From: Tardiphaga sp.
Lineage (GTDB): Bacteria; Pseudomonadota; Alphaproteobacteria; Rhizobiales; Xanthobacteraceae
Assembly: GCA_028290765.1 (NCBI GenBank)
Contig: JAQGJF010000569.1
Location: 1 to 5,721, forward strand
Length of the DNA stretch: 5,721 nt
Reading direction: 5' to 3'
Made by a program: the position numbers and the translations under genes. This document shows, piece by piece, positions 1 through 5,215 of the stretch. Positions within the stretch are counted from its first letter, which is position 1. The number at the start of each line of letters is the position of its first letter. The notes below the pieces were generated by a model, which did not search any database, had not been told where the DNA came from, and was given only the letters and a program-made list of their open reading frames with translations.

Positions 1-26
1 GCGTTGTTGATGTCATCGCGCAGCAT
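1..26 (-). CDS. 5' end of a probable GatB/YqeY-domain protein (cut by window edge)
   Basis: Only eight codons are visible: ATG at 26 reading leftward gives MLRDDINN and then leaves the window. The start is well supported by an AGGAG ribosome binding site (minus strand, 32-36) five bases before the ATG. The peptide resembles from memory the N-terminus of the GatB/YqeY-domain protein that lies between carA and dnaG/rpoD in Bradyrhizobium relatives. That family shares the tail domain of the GatB amidotransferase subunit and is thought to act in tRNA-linked chemistry. The identity rests on eight residues plus neighbourhood, so it is a guess; the existence of a gene start is much firmer. It follows the hydrolase on the same strand after a 78-bp gap and could share its transcript. 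A GC-rich hairpin at 39-53 lies just before the ribosome binding site. Confidence 0.55.
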
Positions 27-38
27 GTCGTCTCCTGA

Positions 39-53
39 CGGCGCCCGGCGCCG
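39..53 (-). other. GC-rich hairpin just upstream of the YqeY-like ribosome binding site
   Basis: Positions 39-44 and 48-53 are complementary (CGGCGC / GCGCCG) around a 3-nt loop, giving a six-pair GC-only stem. It ends two bases before the AGGAG at 32-36 (minus strand). There is no T-tract, so it is not an intrinsic terminator. It could affect ribosome access or be chance in GC-rich DNA. Confidence 0.3.
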
Positions 54-104
54 CTACCACCTTGATTGACCTCTGATTTAGGATGTTCGCCGGCTTGAAA
101 CAAC

Positions 105-806
105 TCAGATTCGGAGCCATTCGACCAGCGCATCGGCGGTGGCTTGCGGCCGTTCCGGCTGCGGGAGGTGACCGCAGTGCGGAATGATCACCAAGTTCGC
201 GCCAGGGATTCGATCGGCCATTTCGACCGACAGGGCGTTCGGAATCGTGTTGTCCTCGTCGCCGGTCAATACCAGCGTCGGACAGGTGATTGCCGTCAGG
301 GTCGAGCGCGAATCCGCACGGCTGATCATCGCGGTCTGCTGCCGGACGAACGCCTCGGCGCCGATGTCGTCGCCCATGTCGTGGACCAGTTGGCGCAGAT
401 CGGCGTCGTCGCGCCGCGACGGATGTACGAAACCGGGAAACAATTCGTCCAGCACGTCGTGATACTGGTCGGCCTTCGTCCTGGCGATCAGGCCGCGGCG
501 CCGCTCGCTGGCCTCAGGCGTATCCGGCCGGGCCTGGGTGTTGATCAGCGCCAGCTTGGCGACCCGATGCGGCGCTTGGCGCAGAATCTCGAAGGCGATA
601 TAGCCGCCCATCGAGTGCCCGGCCAGCGCGAAGCGCGGCGGCGCCTCGGCCAGGATCCGGCGGGCGATGGCCCCCAGATTGTCGTCGCGGACGTGATTGG
701 CCACCGTCACCGGCCCGAACCGCCACAGTTGCGGAACCACCGGCGCATAAATCCGCGGTGAGCCGCCGAGACCGGGGACAAGCAGAATCGGCATCGGATT
801 GTCCAT
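105..806 (-). CDS. alpha/beta hydrolase fold protein
   Basis: A 233-residue single-domain alpha/beta hydrolase, probably a soluble cytoplasmic esterase/lipase-like enzyme; the substrate cannot be read from the sequence. Residues 6-15 (PILLVPGLGG) form the first strand and oxyanion-hole region. GHSMG at 63-67 is the nucleophile elbow with Ser65. Asp185 in GDEDNTIP (182-189) and His213 in CGHLPQPERP complete the catalytic triad. No signal peptide or membrane segment is visible. The ATG at 806 is chosen because GGAG lies six bases before it. The frame stays open far upstream, but that part runs through the promoter region and antisense to carA and shows no family similarity. The gene is divergent from carA. 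A promoter TTGACA-N18-TAGTCT lies upstream (863-892). Confidence 0.9.
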   Translation of the reverse strand: MDNPMPILLVPGLGGSPRIYAPVVPQLWRFGPVTVANHVRDDNLGAIARRILAEAPPRFALAGHSMGGYIAFEILRQAPHRVAKLALINTQARPDTPEASERRRGLIARTKADQYHDVLDELFPGFVHPSRRDDADLRQLVHDMGDDIGAEAFVRQQTAMISRADSRSTLTAITCPTLVLTGDEDNTIPNALSVEMADRIPGANLVIIPHCGHLPQPERPQATADALVEWLRI

Positions 807-862
807 GCAAAACTCCGGATCGGGGCGAAAATCCCGGCAAATCAGTCGCCTGCGGGGCGTCC

Positions 863-892
863 AGACTAGAGAGCGCCGCCGCAGCCTGTCAA
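863..892 (-). promoter_or_regulatory. sigma-70-like promoter for the alpha/beta hydrolase gene
   Basis: On the minus strand a perfect TTGACA (plus-strand complement at 887-892) is followed after 18 bases by TAGTCT (863-868, three of six consensus positions). Transcription would start near 856, giving a leader of about 50 nt. The -35 match is strong and the -10 match weak, so this is a prediction. Confidence 0.45.
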
Positions 893-900
893 ATCGGCAA

Positions 901-937
901 AATCCGCAAGGATTCGCAAGAATCCAGATGTGAATCC
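901..937. repeat. overlapping AATCC/GGATT palindromes in the carA-hydrolase promoter region
   Basis: AATCC (901-905), GCAA, GGATTC (910-915), GCAA, GAATCC (920-925), six bases, GAATCC (932-937). The first and second units form a 5-bp stem around GCAA, and the second and third a 6-bp stem around another GCAA; the two share the GGATT element, so only one could form at a time. The units recur every 9-12 bp, roughly one helical turn. They sit between the two divergent -35 boxes (887-892 and 951-956), which fits a protein-binding operator better than an RNA structure, because the predicted carA transcript starts downstream. The binding factor is unknown. Confidence 0.4.
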
Positions 938-950
938 GCCTGTTCCGGCT

Positions 951-981
951 TTGACGCGGAAGGGTGCGGCGACTATGTAAT
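951..981 (+). promoter_or_regulatory. sigma-70-like promoter for carA, predicting a leaderless start
   Basis: TTGACG (951-956, five of six) is followed after 17 bases by TATGTA (974-979) or after 19 by TGTAAT (976-981, five of six). Either places transcription start at about 986-988, on or within two bases of the carA ATG. There is no ribosome binding site at normal distance before that ATG; the only purine run, GGAAGGG at 958-964, is 23 bases away. Both facts fit leaderless carA mRNA. Confidence 0.45.
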
Positions 982-987
982 GCGCTC

Positions 988-2178
988 ATGACATCAACAG
1001 AAATCTCCCCAGCCTGGCCGGACCTCAAGCCGACCGCGCTCCTGGTGCTTGCCGATGGCACCGTGCTCGAAGGTTTTGGCCTCGGCGCGGAAGGCCAGGC
1101 GGTCGGCGTAGTCTGCTTCAACACTGCGATGACCGGCTATGAGGAGATCCTCACCGATCCCTCCTATGCCGGGCAGCTCATCACCTTCACCTTCCCGCAT
1201 ATCGGCAATGTCGGCACCAACGACGAAGACATCGAAACGGTGAACATGGCGGCGACGCCGGGCGCGCGCGGCGTGATCCTGCGCGCCGCGATCACCGACC
1301 CGTCGAACTACCGCGCCTCAAAACACCTCGACCAGTGGCTGAAGGCCCGCGGCATCATCGGGCTGTCAGGTATCGATACCCGCGCCCTCACCGCGCTGAT
1401 CCGCAGCAAGGGCATGCCCAACGCCGTCATCGCGCACGCCAAGAGCGGCCAATTCGACCTGCATGGGTTGAAGGAAGAAGCGCGCGAATGGCCCGGCCTG
1501 GAAGGCATGGACCTGGTGCCGATGGTGACCTCCGGCCAGCGTTTCACCTGGGATGAAACCCCGTGGGTGTGGGAAAAGGGTTTTGGCCGCCAGACCGCGC
1601 CGGAATTCAACGTCGTCGCCATCGACTACGGCATCAAGCGCAACATTTTGCGCCTGCTCGCCGGCGAAGGCTGCAAGGTCACCGTGGTGCCGGCGACCAC
1701 CTCGGCGGAAGAGATCCTGGCGCTGAAGCCCGACGGCGTGTTTCTCTCCAACGGCCCAGGCGATCCGGCCGAGACCGGCAAATATGCCGTGCCGGTGATT
1801 CAGGGCGTCATCAATTCGGGCGTGCCGACCTTCGGCATTTGCCTCGGCCACCAGATGCTCGGCCTCGCGGTGGGCGCCAAGACCATCAAGATGCATCAGG
1901 GCCACCACGGCGCCAATCATCCGGTGCAGGACCAGACCACCGGCAAGGTGGAGATCACCTCGATGAACCACGGCTTTGCGGTGGATCAGGCGACCCTGCC
2001 GAAGGGCGCCACGCAGACCCATGTCTCGCTGTTCGACGGCTCCAATTGCGGTATCGCACTCGACGGCAAGCCGGTGTTCTCGGTGCAGTACCACCCGGAA
2101 GCCTCTCCAGGCCCGCGCGACTCGCATTATCTGTTCAGGCGGTTCACGGATTTGATGCGGGCGAACAAGAGCGGATAG
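988..2178 (+). CDS. carA: carbamoyl-phosphate synthase small subunit
   Basis: The 396-residue glutaminase subunit of carbamoyl-phosphate synthetase. It hydrolyses glutamine and channels ammonia to CarB, which makes carbamoyl phosphate for arginine and pyrimidine synthesis. Residues about 15-150 are the small-chain N-terminal domain, with MTGYEEILTDPSYAGQ (48-63). From about 206 comes the class I glutamine amidotransferase domain: NGPGDP at 255-260, the nucleophile Cys285 in GICLGHQ, and His369/Glu371 in QYHPEASPGP. All catalytic residues are present and the length is normal. The ATG at 988 begins MTSTEISPAW; an in-frame GTG at 964 would add eight residues but lies inside the predicted promoter. 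carB is not next; a thioesterase gene follows after 207 bp. No pyrimidine- or arginine-type attenuator was seen, though AATCC/GGATT palindromes lie upstream. Confidence 0.97.
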   Translation: MTSTEISPAWPDLKPTALLVLADGTVLEGFGLGAEGQAVGVVCFNTAMTGYEEILTDPSYAGQLITFTFPHIGNVGTNDEDIETVNMAATPGARGVILRAAITDPSNYRASKHLDQWLKARGIIGLSGIDTRALTALIRSKGMPNAVIAHAKSGQFDLHGLKEEAREWPGLEGMDLVPMVTSGQRFTWDETPWVWEKGFGRQTAPEFNVVAIDYGIKRNILRLLAGEGCKVTVVPATTSAEEILALKPDGVFLSNGPGDPAETGKYAVPVIQGVINSGVPTFGICLGHQMLGLAVGAKTIKMHQGHHGANHPVQDQTTGKVEITSMNHGFAVDQATLPKGATQTHVSLFDGSNCGIALDGKPVFSVQYHPEASPGPRDSHYLFRRFTDLMRANKSG

Positions 2179-2203
2179 GCGCGCGTTCAAGCGCCAAACG
2201 TTT

Positions 2204-2293
2204 CGTCATGGCCGGGCTCGTCCCGGCCATCCACGACTATCTTTCAACTACGCCGTTAAGACGTGGATGCCCGGGACAAGCCCGGGCATGACG
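2204..2293. repeat. BIME-like palindromic repeat pair downstream of carA
   Basis: Two 32-nt units, 2204-2235 and 2262-2293, face each other across a 26-nt spacer and match at 29 of 32 positions when one is inverted. Each unit is also a hairpin by itself: ATGGCCGGG-N5-CCCGGCCAT on the left and ATGCCCGGG-N5-CCCGGGCAT on the right, each with a perfect 9-bp stem. Two of the three differences between the units are paired positions (G-C in one, C-G in the other), so the stems are preserved. Similar GTCATGGCCGGG-type repeats are, from memory, frequent between genes in Bradyrhizobium and Rhodopseudomonas. It may protect the 3' end of the carA mRNA or weaken read-through; there is no T-tract. Confidence 0.85.
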
Positions 2294-2385
2294 TGGAGAG
2301 ATGTGCGGCTCAAAACACTGGCGCACCGGCAAGTCGTTTAGTATGATAAGCGTCATCGCAAACTGGCTCGCCGGATTCAAATCCC

Positions 2386-2880
2386 ATGGACGACAAAACC
2401 GCTCCCGTCGAATACGGCGTCACGCCGACACAAATCATGGCCTCGATGCCCGGCATCGATTTCGTCCGCGCCACCTTTTCCGGAAAGCTGCCGGCGCCAC
2501 CGATCATGGAAAATATCGCGCCGTTCGATACCAGCGCGGAGCCCGGCGTCGTGGTGATCCACAGCATTCCCGGATTCCGCCACTACAACCCGATCGGCTC
2601 GGTGCATGGCGGTTACGCCGCGACCTTGCTGGATTCGGTGATGGGGCTCGCCGTGCATACGATGCTGCCGCCAGGCAGCGGCTACACCACGCTTGAATTC
2701 AAGGTGAGCTTCATCAAGGGCATGACCCAGGATACCGGACCGGTGCGAAGCGAAGGACGGACGTTGAATGTCGGCCGCCGCGCCGCCACCGCCGAGGCCC
2801 GCATTACCGATTCCAAGGGGCGCCTCCTGGCGCATGCCACCACGACCTGCCTGATTTTCGAGATTCCGCAGGGAACGTGA
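2386..2880 (+). CDS. PaaI-family hotdog-fold thioesterase
   Basis: A 164-residue cytoplasmic protein of the PaaI/YbgC-like acyl-CoA thioesterase group, predicted to hydrolyse an acyl- or aryl-CoA thioester; the actual substrate is unknown. HGGYAATLLDSVMG (74-87) is the hotdog signature, with the HGG turn and an acidic residue, Asp83, at the expected catalytic position. TTLEFKVSFIKG (101-112) and the VRSEGRTLNVGRRAATAEARI stretch (120-140) are the following strands, and LLAHATTTCLIF (147-158) closes the domain. The roughly 60-residue N-terminal extension is common in this group. The ATG at 2386 opens the conserved region, but its ribosome binding site is weak (GGA at 2373-2375). A TATGAT at 2342-2347 could be a -10 box, without a convincing -35. 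A possible promoter for the next gene overlaps its last codons. Confidence 0.88.
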   Translation: MDDKTAPVEYGVTPTQIMASMPGIDFVRATFSGKLPAPPIMENIAPFDTSAEPGVVVIHSIPGFRHYNPIGSVHGGYAATLLDSVMGLAVHTMLPPGSGYTTLEFKVSFIKGMTQDTGPVRSEGRTLNVGRRAATAEARITDSKGRLLAHATTTCLIFEIPQGT

Positions 2881-2896
2881 TCGGCTCACGGCGGTT
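2872..2896 (+). promoter_or_regulatory. possible EcfG (general stress) promoter for the cupin gene
   Basis: GGAAC (2872-2876) and GGTT (2893-2896) are separated by 16 bases. The EcfG/RpoE2 consensus in alphaproteobacteria is GGAAC-N16/17-CGTT, so this matches except for the first base of the -10 element. It overlaps the thioesterase stop codon. The start would fall near 2903, about 30 nt before the cupin ATG. Weaker than the dps site. Confidence 0.35.
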
Positions 2897-2932
2897 AAGC
2901 GTCTCTATGCCTTGCTAACCGGAGAGACACCC

Positions 2933-3454
2933 ATGTCGATCGTTGACGACGACATCCAGCCGTTGACTTTCTCGTTCGAGGACGACGGCCTCATCCCGAA
3001 CAACCCGATGCCGCTCCTGATCTACAAGAGCGCCGTCACTTTCGGGAACGGGCAGCCCGAGGAAGCCATCGAACGGCTGTTCGGCGCCAATGGCTGGGGC
3101 GACATGTGGCGCAACGGCATCTTCGACTATCCGCACTATCATGCGACGGTTCACGAGGTGCTCGGCGTGGCGCGCGGACAGGCACGGGTCCAGTTCGGCG
3201 GCGATCGCGGCGAGGCGATCCAGATCAACGCCGGCGACGTGGCGATCCTGCCCGCCGGCACCGGGCATCAGCGCCTGTTCGCCAGCCATGATTTCCGCGT
3301 CGTCGGCGCCTATCCGCCGGGAGCGAAGATGCATGTGACGCGTCCGACCGTGGAGAATCACTTGGCCGCGTTGAGGTCGATCCCGGAAGTCAAACTGCCC
3401 AGGACCGATCCGGTGCACGGCCGCGATGGACCGTTGGTCAGGTTGTGGAAGTGA
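2933..3454 (+). CDS. YjlB-type cupin-domain protein
   Basis: A 173-residue single cupin-domain protein resembling the uncharacterised YjlB family (COG4297); function unknown. The opening FSFEDDGLIPNNPMPLL (13-29) is typical of that family. Cupin motif 1 is complete: His68, His70, Glu75 and Gly82 in PHYHATVHEVLGVARG. Motif 2 is also complete: Gly101, Pro107, Gly109 and His112 in GDVAILPAGTGHQRL. The two His, the Glu and the later His would bind one metal ion. The ATG at 2933 has GGAGAGA at 2921-2927, with eight bases between GGAG and the ATG; an in-frame TTG at 2912 is less likely because it lies before that site. It follows the thioesterase by 52 bp on the same strand and may be co-transcribed, or driven by the EcfG-like site at 2872-2896. 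Transcription likely ends at 3584-3611. Confidence 0.88.
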   Translation: MSIVDDDIQPLTFSFEDDGLIPNNPMPLLIYKSAVTFGNGQPEEAIERLFGANGWGDMWRNGIFDYPHYHATVHEVLGVARGQARVQFGGDRGEAIQINAGDVAILPAGTGHQRLFASHDFRVVGAYPPGAKMHVTRPTVENHLAALRSIPEVKLPRTDPVHGRDGPLVRLWK

Positions 3455-3479
3455 ACGACTGATCCGACAGCAGAACCTT

Positions 3480-3561
3480 GTAGCCCGGATGAGCGCAGCG
3501 ACATCCGGGGTGGGGCTTGCCCTGTTGTATTCCCGGATGTCGCTGCGCTCATCCGGGCTAC
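3480..3561. repeat. perfect 30-bp inverted repeat with self-complementary arms
   Basis: Arms 3480-3509 and 3532-3561 are exact reverse complements over 30 bases, with a 22-nt spacer. Each arm also folds alone: CCCGGATG and CATCCGGG form an 8-bp stem around a 10-nt loop (AGCGCAGCGA). This is the same palindrome-within-palindrome plan as the element after carA but a different sequence family. GTAGCCCGGATG-type repeats are, from memory, common between genes in Bradyrhizobium. It lies between the convergent cupin and dps genes, upstream of a true terminator. Confidence 0.88.
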
Positions 3562-3583
3562 GAATGCTCCGCTGGATCGGCGC

Positions 3584-3611
3584 AAAACGCCCGCAGTCAC
3601 GCGGGCGTTTT
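3584..3611. terminator. bidirectional intrinsic terminator between cupin and dps genes
   Basis: AAAACGCCCGC (3584-3594) and GCGGGCGTTTT (3601-3611) form an 11-bp stem with a six-base loop. The GC-rich core is followed by TTTT on both strands, so it can end the rightward cupin transcript and the leftward dps transcript, whose stop codon is 24 bp away. The placement between convergent genes fits this role. Confidence 0.88.
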
Positions 3612-3634
3612 GAAACATCGCCACCGGCCGAGGC

Positions 3635-4162
3635 TCACGCCTCGTTGCCGCCCTCCTGGCGGCTGGCTTCGAACAGGAACCAGGTGCGGCGCTCGGTTTC
3701 GTCGATGAAGGTCTCGATCAGTCCCGCGGTGCCGGAATCCTCGTGCTCGTCGGCCACCTTGTGGGCTTTGCGCAACGCGGCGGCCATGTGCTTGTTGTCT
3801 TCCATCAATTCGCGCAGCATTTCGCGCGGCGGGACATAGTCCTCATTGTTGTCCTTGATGGTCTGCAATTTGCTGATCTGGCCGATCGAACGGACCGTGG
3901 TGCCGCCGAGCTTGCGAACCCGCTCGGCGAGGGCGTCGGTAGTGGCGAAAATCGCGTCCGACTGCTCGTCGAGCATCAGATGATAATCGCGGAAATGCCG
4001 GCCGCTGATGTGCCAGTGAAAATTCTTGGTTTTCAGGTAGAGCGCGAAGGCATCAGCCAGCAGCACGTTGAGCGACGCCGAAATCTTGTCCACCGCGGCC
4101 TGCGGCAGATCGGTCGGCGTATCGAGTTCGGGGGACACTTTGTCGGACTTGGCTTTGCTCAC
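3635..4162 (-). CDS. dps: Dps family DNA-binding ferritin-like protein
   Basis: A 175-residue Dps protein. Dps forms a hollow 12-subunit shell that oxidises and stores iron with hydrogen peroxide and usually protects DNA under starvation or oxidative stress. The intersubunit ferroxidase ligands are all present with the spacing of E. coli Dps: His49 (in NFHWHISG), His61, Asp65 (in YHLMLDE), Asp76 and Glu80 (in DALAERVRKLGG). The N-terminal tail is lysine- and aspartate-rich (SKAKSDK), as in DNA-binding members. The GTG at 4162 is chosen because AGGAAGG lies six bases before it and because Dps similarity begins here; the open frame continuing upstream is only the antisense of the methyltransferase gene. 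An EcfG-type promoter lies at 4242-4266 and a shared terminator at 3584-3611. Confidence 0.96.
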   Translation of the reverse strand: MSKAKSDKVSPELDTPTDLPQAAVDKISASLNVLLADAFALYLKTKNFHWHISGRHFRDYHLMLDEQSDAIFATTDALAERVRKLGGTTVRSIGQISKLQTIKDNNEDYVPPREMLRELMEDNKHMAAALRKAHKVADEHEDSGTAGLIETFIDETERRTWFLFEASRQEGGNEA

Positions 4163-4241
4163 GATGGACCTTCCTGTTAGGAAACCGGCCACGTTGGGGA
4201 CCGGAGGTTGACGGCAATGGACACTGGTCGCCGGACACTCT

Positions 4242-4266
4242 AACGCATCATATACGCCCCGGTTCC
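4242..4266 (-). promoter_or_regulatory. EcfG-type general stress response promoter of dps
   Basis: On the minus strand GGAAC (complement of 4262-4266) and CGTT (complement of 4242-4245) are separated by exactly 16 bases. This is a full match to the GGAAC-N16/17-CGTT consensus of EcfG/RpoE2 in alphaproteobacteria. The start would fall near 4235, giving a leader of about 70 nt. The -35 half is part of an 18-bp palindrome, GGTTCC-N6-GGAACC (4261-4278). Stress control of dps by this sigma factor is well known in the class. Confidence 0.7.
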
Positions 4267-4303
4267 TGCACCGGAACCCCCGTTTTTGTCGGATCCTACT
4301 GCA

Positions 4304-4999
4304 ATGGATGACTGGATCGATTATTACGATTCCACGCATACGATCTATGCCAGCAAGCTGCATCGCGACCTGCATTTCGAGCTGATCGCCAGGGATATCG
4401 TCGGCTACATTTCCTCCAGGGACGCGGTCGTGCTGGACTATTCCTGCGGCGAGGCGCTCTCCGCGGGGCTGGTGGCGGAGGCCTGCGCAAAGCTGTTTCT
4501 GGCCGAGCCGGCACCGGGCGTTCGCGGCCGGCTGATCGCGCGGTTTGCCCCCAACACCAAGATCAGGGTGCGTTCGCTGGACGAACTGCGTCATATGCCG
4601 GAACAGTCGGTCGATCTCGCGGTGATGAACTCGGTCGCGCAATATATGACGGCCGAAGAACTCGACGGCGCATTGACGTTGATCAAGAAACTGCTGAAGC
4701 CGACTGGACGGCTCGTGGTCGGCGACATCCTGCGTCCCGACGTCGGGATGGGGCGGGATGTCATCGCGTTGTTGCGGTTCGCGGCCAGCCACGGTTTTCT
4801 GGTCGATGCGCTGTACGGACTGGCGCGCACGGCGCTGTCGGACTACCGCCAATTGCGCAGCCGAGTCGGACTGCAGCGCTACACCGAAGCCGAGATGGTC
4901 AAGAAACTCGTGACCGCAGGATTTTCCGCCACCCGCGCGCCCGTCAATATCGGCCACAATCCATCGCGCATGACTTTTGTGGCGAGACCTGCGCTCTGA
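4304..4999 (+). CDS. class I SAM-dependent methyltransferase
   Basis: A 231-residue protein with the class I methyltransferase fold; substrate unknown. Motif I is VVLDYSCGEAL (42-52), where the usual LDxGCGxG has Ser for the first Gly and Ala for the last, so the SAM loop is somewhat diverged. Glu68 in LFLAEPAP may bind the SAM ribose. VDLAVMNSVAQYM (103-115) corresponds to motif IV, and LLKPTGRLVVGDIL (130-143) to the strand after it. The Tyr-rich opening MDDWIDYYDSTHTIY looks conserved in Bradyrhizobium-type homologues. I chose the ATG at 4304; a TTG at 4286 would add six residues and neither has a good ribosome binding site (GGA at 4291-4293 is ten bases before the ATG). It is divergent from dps, across 141 bp. 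A hairpin straddles its stop codon. Confidence 0.8.
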   Translation: MDDWIDYYDSTHTIYASKLHRDLHFELIARDIVGYISSRDAVVLDYSCGEALSAGLVAEACAKLFLAEPAPGVRGRLIARFAPNTKIRVRSLDELRHMPEQSVDLAVMNSVAQYMTAEELDGALTLIKKLLKPTGRLVVGDILRPDVGMGRDVIALLRFAASHGFLVDALYGLARTALSDYRQLRSRVGLQRYTEAEMVKKLVTAGFSATRAPVNIGHNPSRMTFVARPAL

Positions 5000-5008
5000 G
5001 GCAGAGCG
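4992..5008 (+). other. hairpin straddling the methyltransferase stop codon
   Basis: CGCTCTG (4992-4998) and CAGAGCG (5002-5008) form a perfect 7-bp stem around AGG; the TGA stop occupies 4997-4999. No T-tract follows, so it is at best a weak or factor-assisted terminator or an mRNA 3' end stabiliser. Confidence 0.35.
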
Positions 5009-5104
5009 GGTTCCATCGCCCGTGGGTGCCAAGCTACCTTCGATTAGGGATATTCATAATTAACGGTTTCTCACGGACCCGTGATCCTTCAAGATGCAGC
5101 GCGT

Positions 5105-5179
5105 GGCCCGGTGGCGGAACGTTTACGCAGGAGCAGTGCATCGCTCTTCATCCTGGTTCAAATCCAGGCCGGGCCTCCA
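5105..5179 (+). tRNA. tRNA-Cys-like gene with an 8-nt anticodon loop (possible pseudogene)
   Basis: The 75-nt cloverleaf has a perfect 7-bp acceptor stem (GGCCCGG 5105-5111 with CCGGGCC 5169-5175), discriminator T and encoded CCA (5177-5179). The T arm is perfect, CCTGG-TTCAAAT-CCAGG (5152-5168). The D arm is a 3-bp stem GCG/CGC with loop GAACGTTTA, lacking the usual adjacent GG. The anticodon stem GGAGC/GCTCT (5130-5134, 5143-5147) is paired, ending in one G-U, but its loop AGTGCATC has eight bases instead of seven. The only triplet preceded by T33 is GCA (Cys), and discriminator U plus the short D stem match E. coli tRNA-Cys. T follows the anticodon where A or G is expected. It may be a degenerate copy, or a non-standard tRNA. 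I saw no convincing promoter upstream. Confidence 0.62.
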
Positions 5180-5215
5180 AAATATCCAAAACAATAGCTT
5201 AGCTCGCAGATCGGC

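Noticed and set aside
74..104. A minus-strand TTGTTT-N17-TAAATC promoter for the YqeY-like gene
   Set aside because: Each box matches only three of six consensus positions; too weak to list.
144..761. A 205-codon plus-strand open frame opposite the hydrolase
   Set aside because: It is antisense to a gene with an intact catalytic triad; the sequence is Arg-rich and low in recognisable motifs.
975..991. Tiny upstream ORFs (ATG-TAA at 975, and a three-codon ORF at 980 overlapping the carA ATG)
   Set aside because: They lie in or just beside the predicted -10 element and upstream of or at the likely transcription start, so they are probably not transcribed as such.
807..1124. An upstream extension of 106 codons on the alpha/beta hydrolase frame
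   Set aside because: It crosses the divergent promoter region and runs antisense to the conserved carA N-terminus; the internal ATG at 806 has a good ribosome binding site and starts the recognisable fold.
1366..2190. A 274-codon minus-strand open frame inside carA
   Set aside because: It is a GC-rich shadow of a fully conserved gene, without family similarity or a start signal.
3426..3839. A plus-strand open frame covering the 30-bp inverted repeat and the dps 3' end
   Set aside because: It translates the repeat, the terminator and the antisense of dps, and has no ribosome binding site.
4273..4297. A plus-strand EcfG promoter for the methyltransferase using GGAAC at 4273-4277
   Set aside because: At 16-17 bases downstream the sequence is TCCT or CCTA, with no CGTT.
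4163..5032. A long open minus-strand frame continuous with dps, suggesting a fusion protein
   Set aside because: It is antisense to the methyltransferase gene, its composition is of the Arg/Gln/His-rich shadow type, and dps has its own GTG with a strong ribosome binding site and an EcfG promoter.
5071..5084. A small hairpin TCACG-N4-CGTGA before the tRNA-like gene as a terminator
   Set aside because: It has only five base pairs and no T-tract; it is likely chance.
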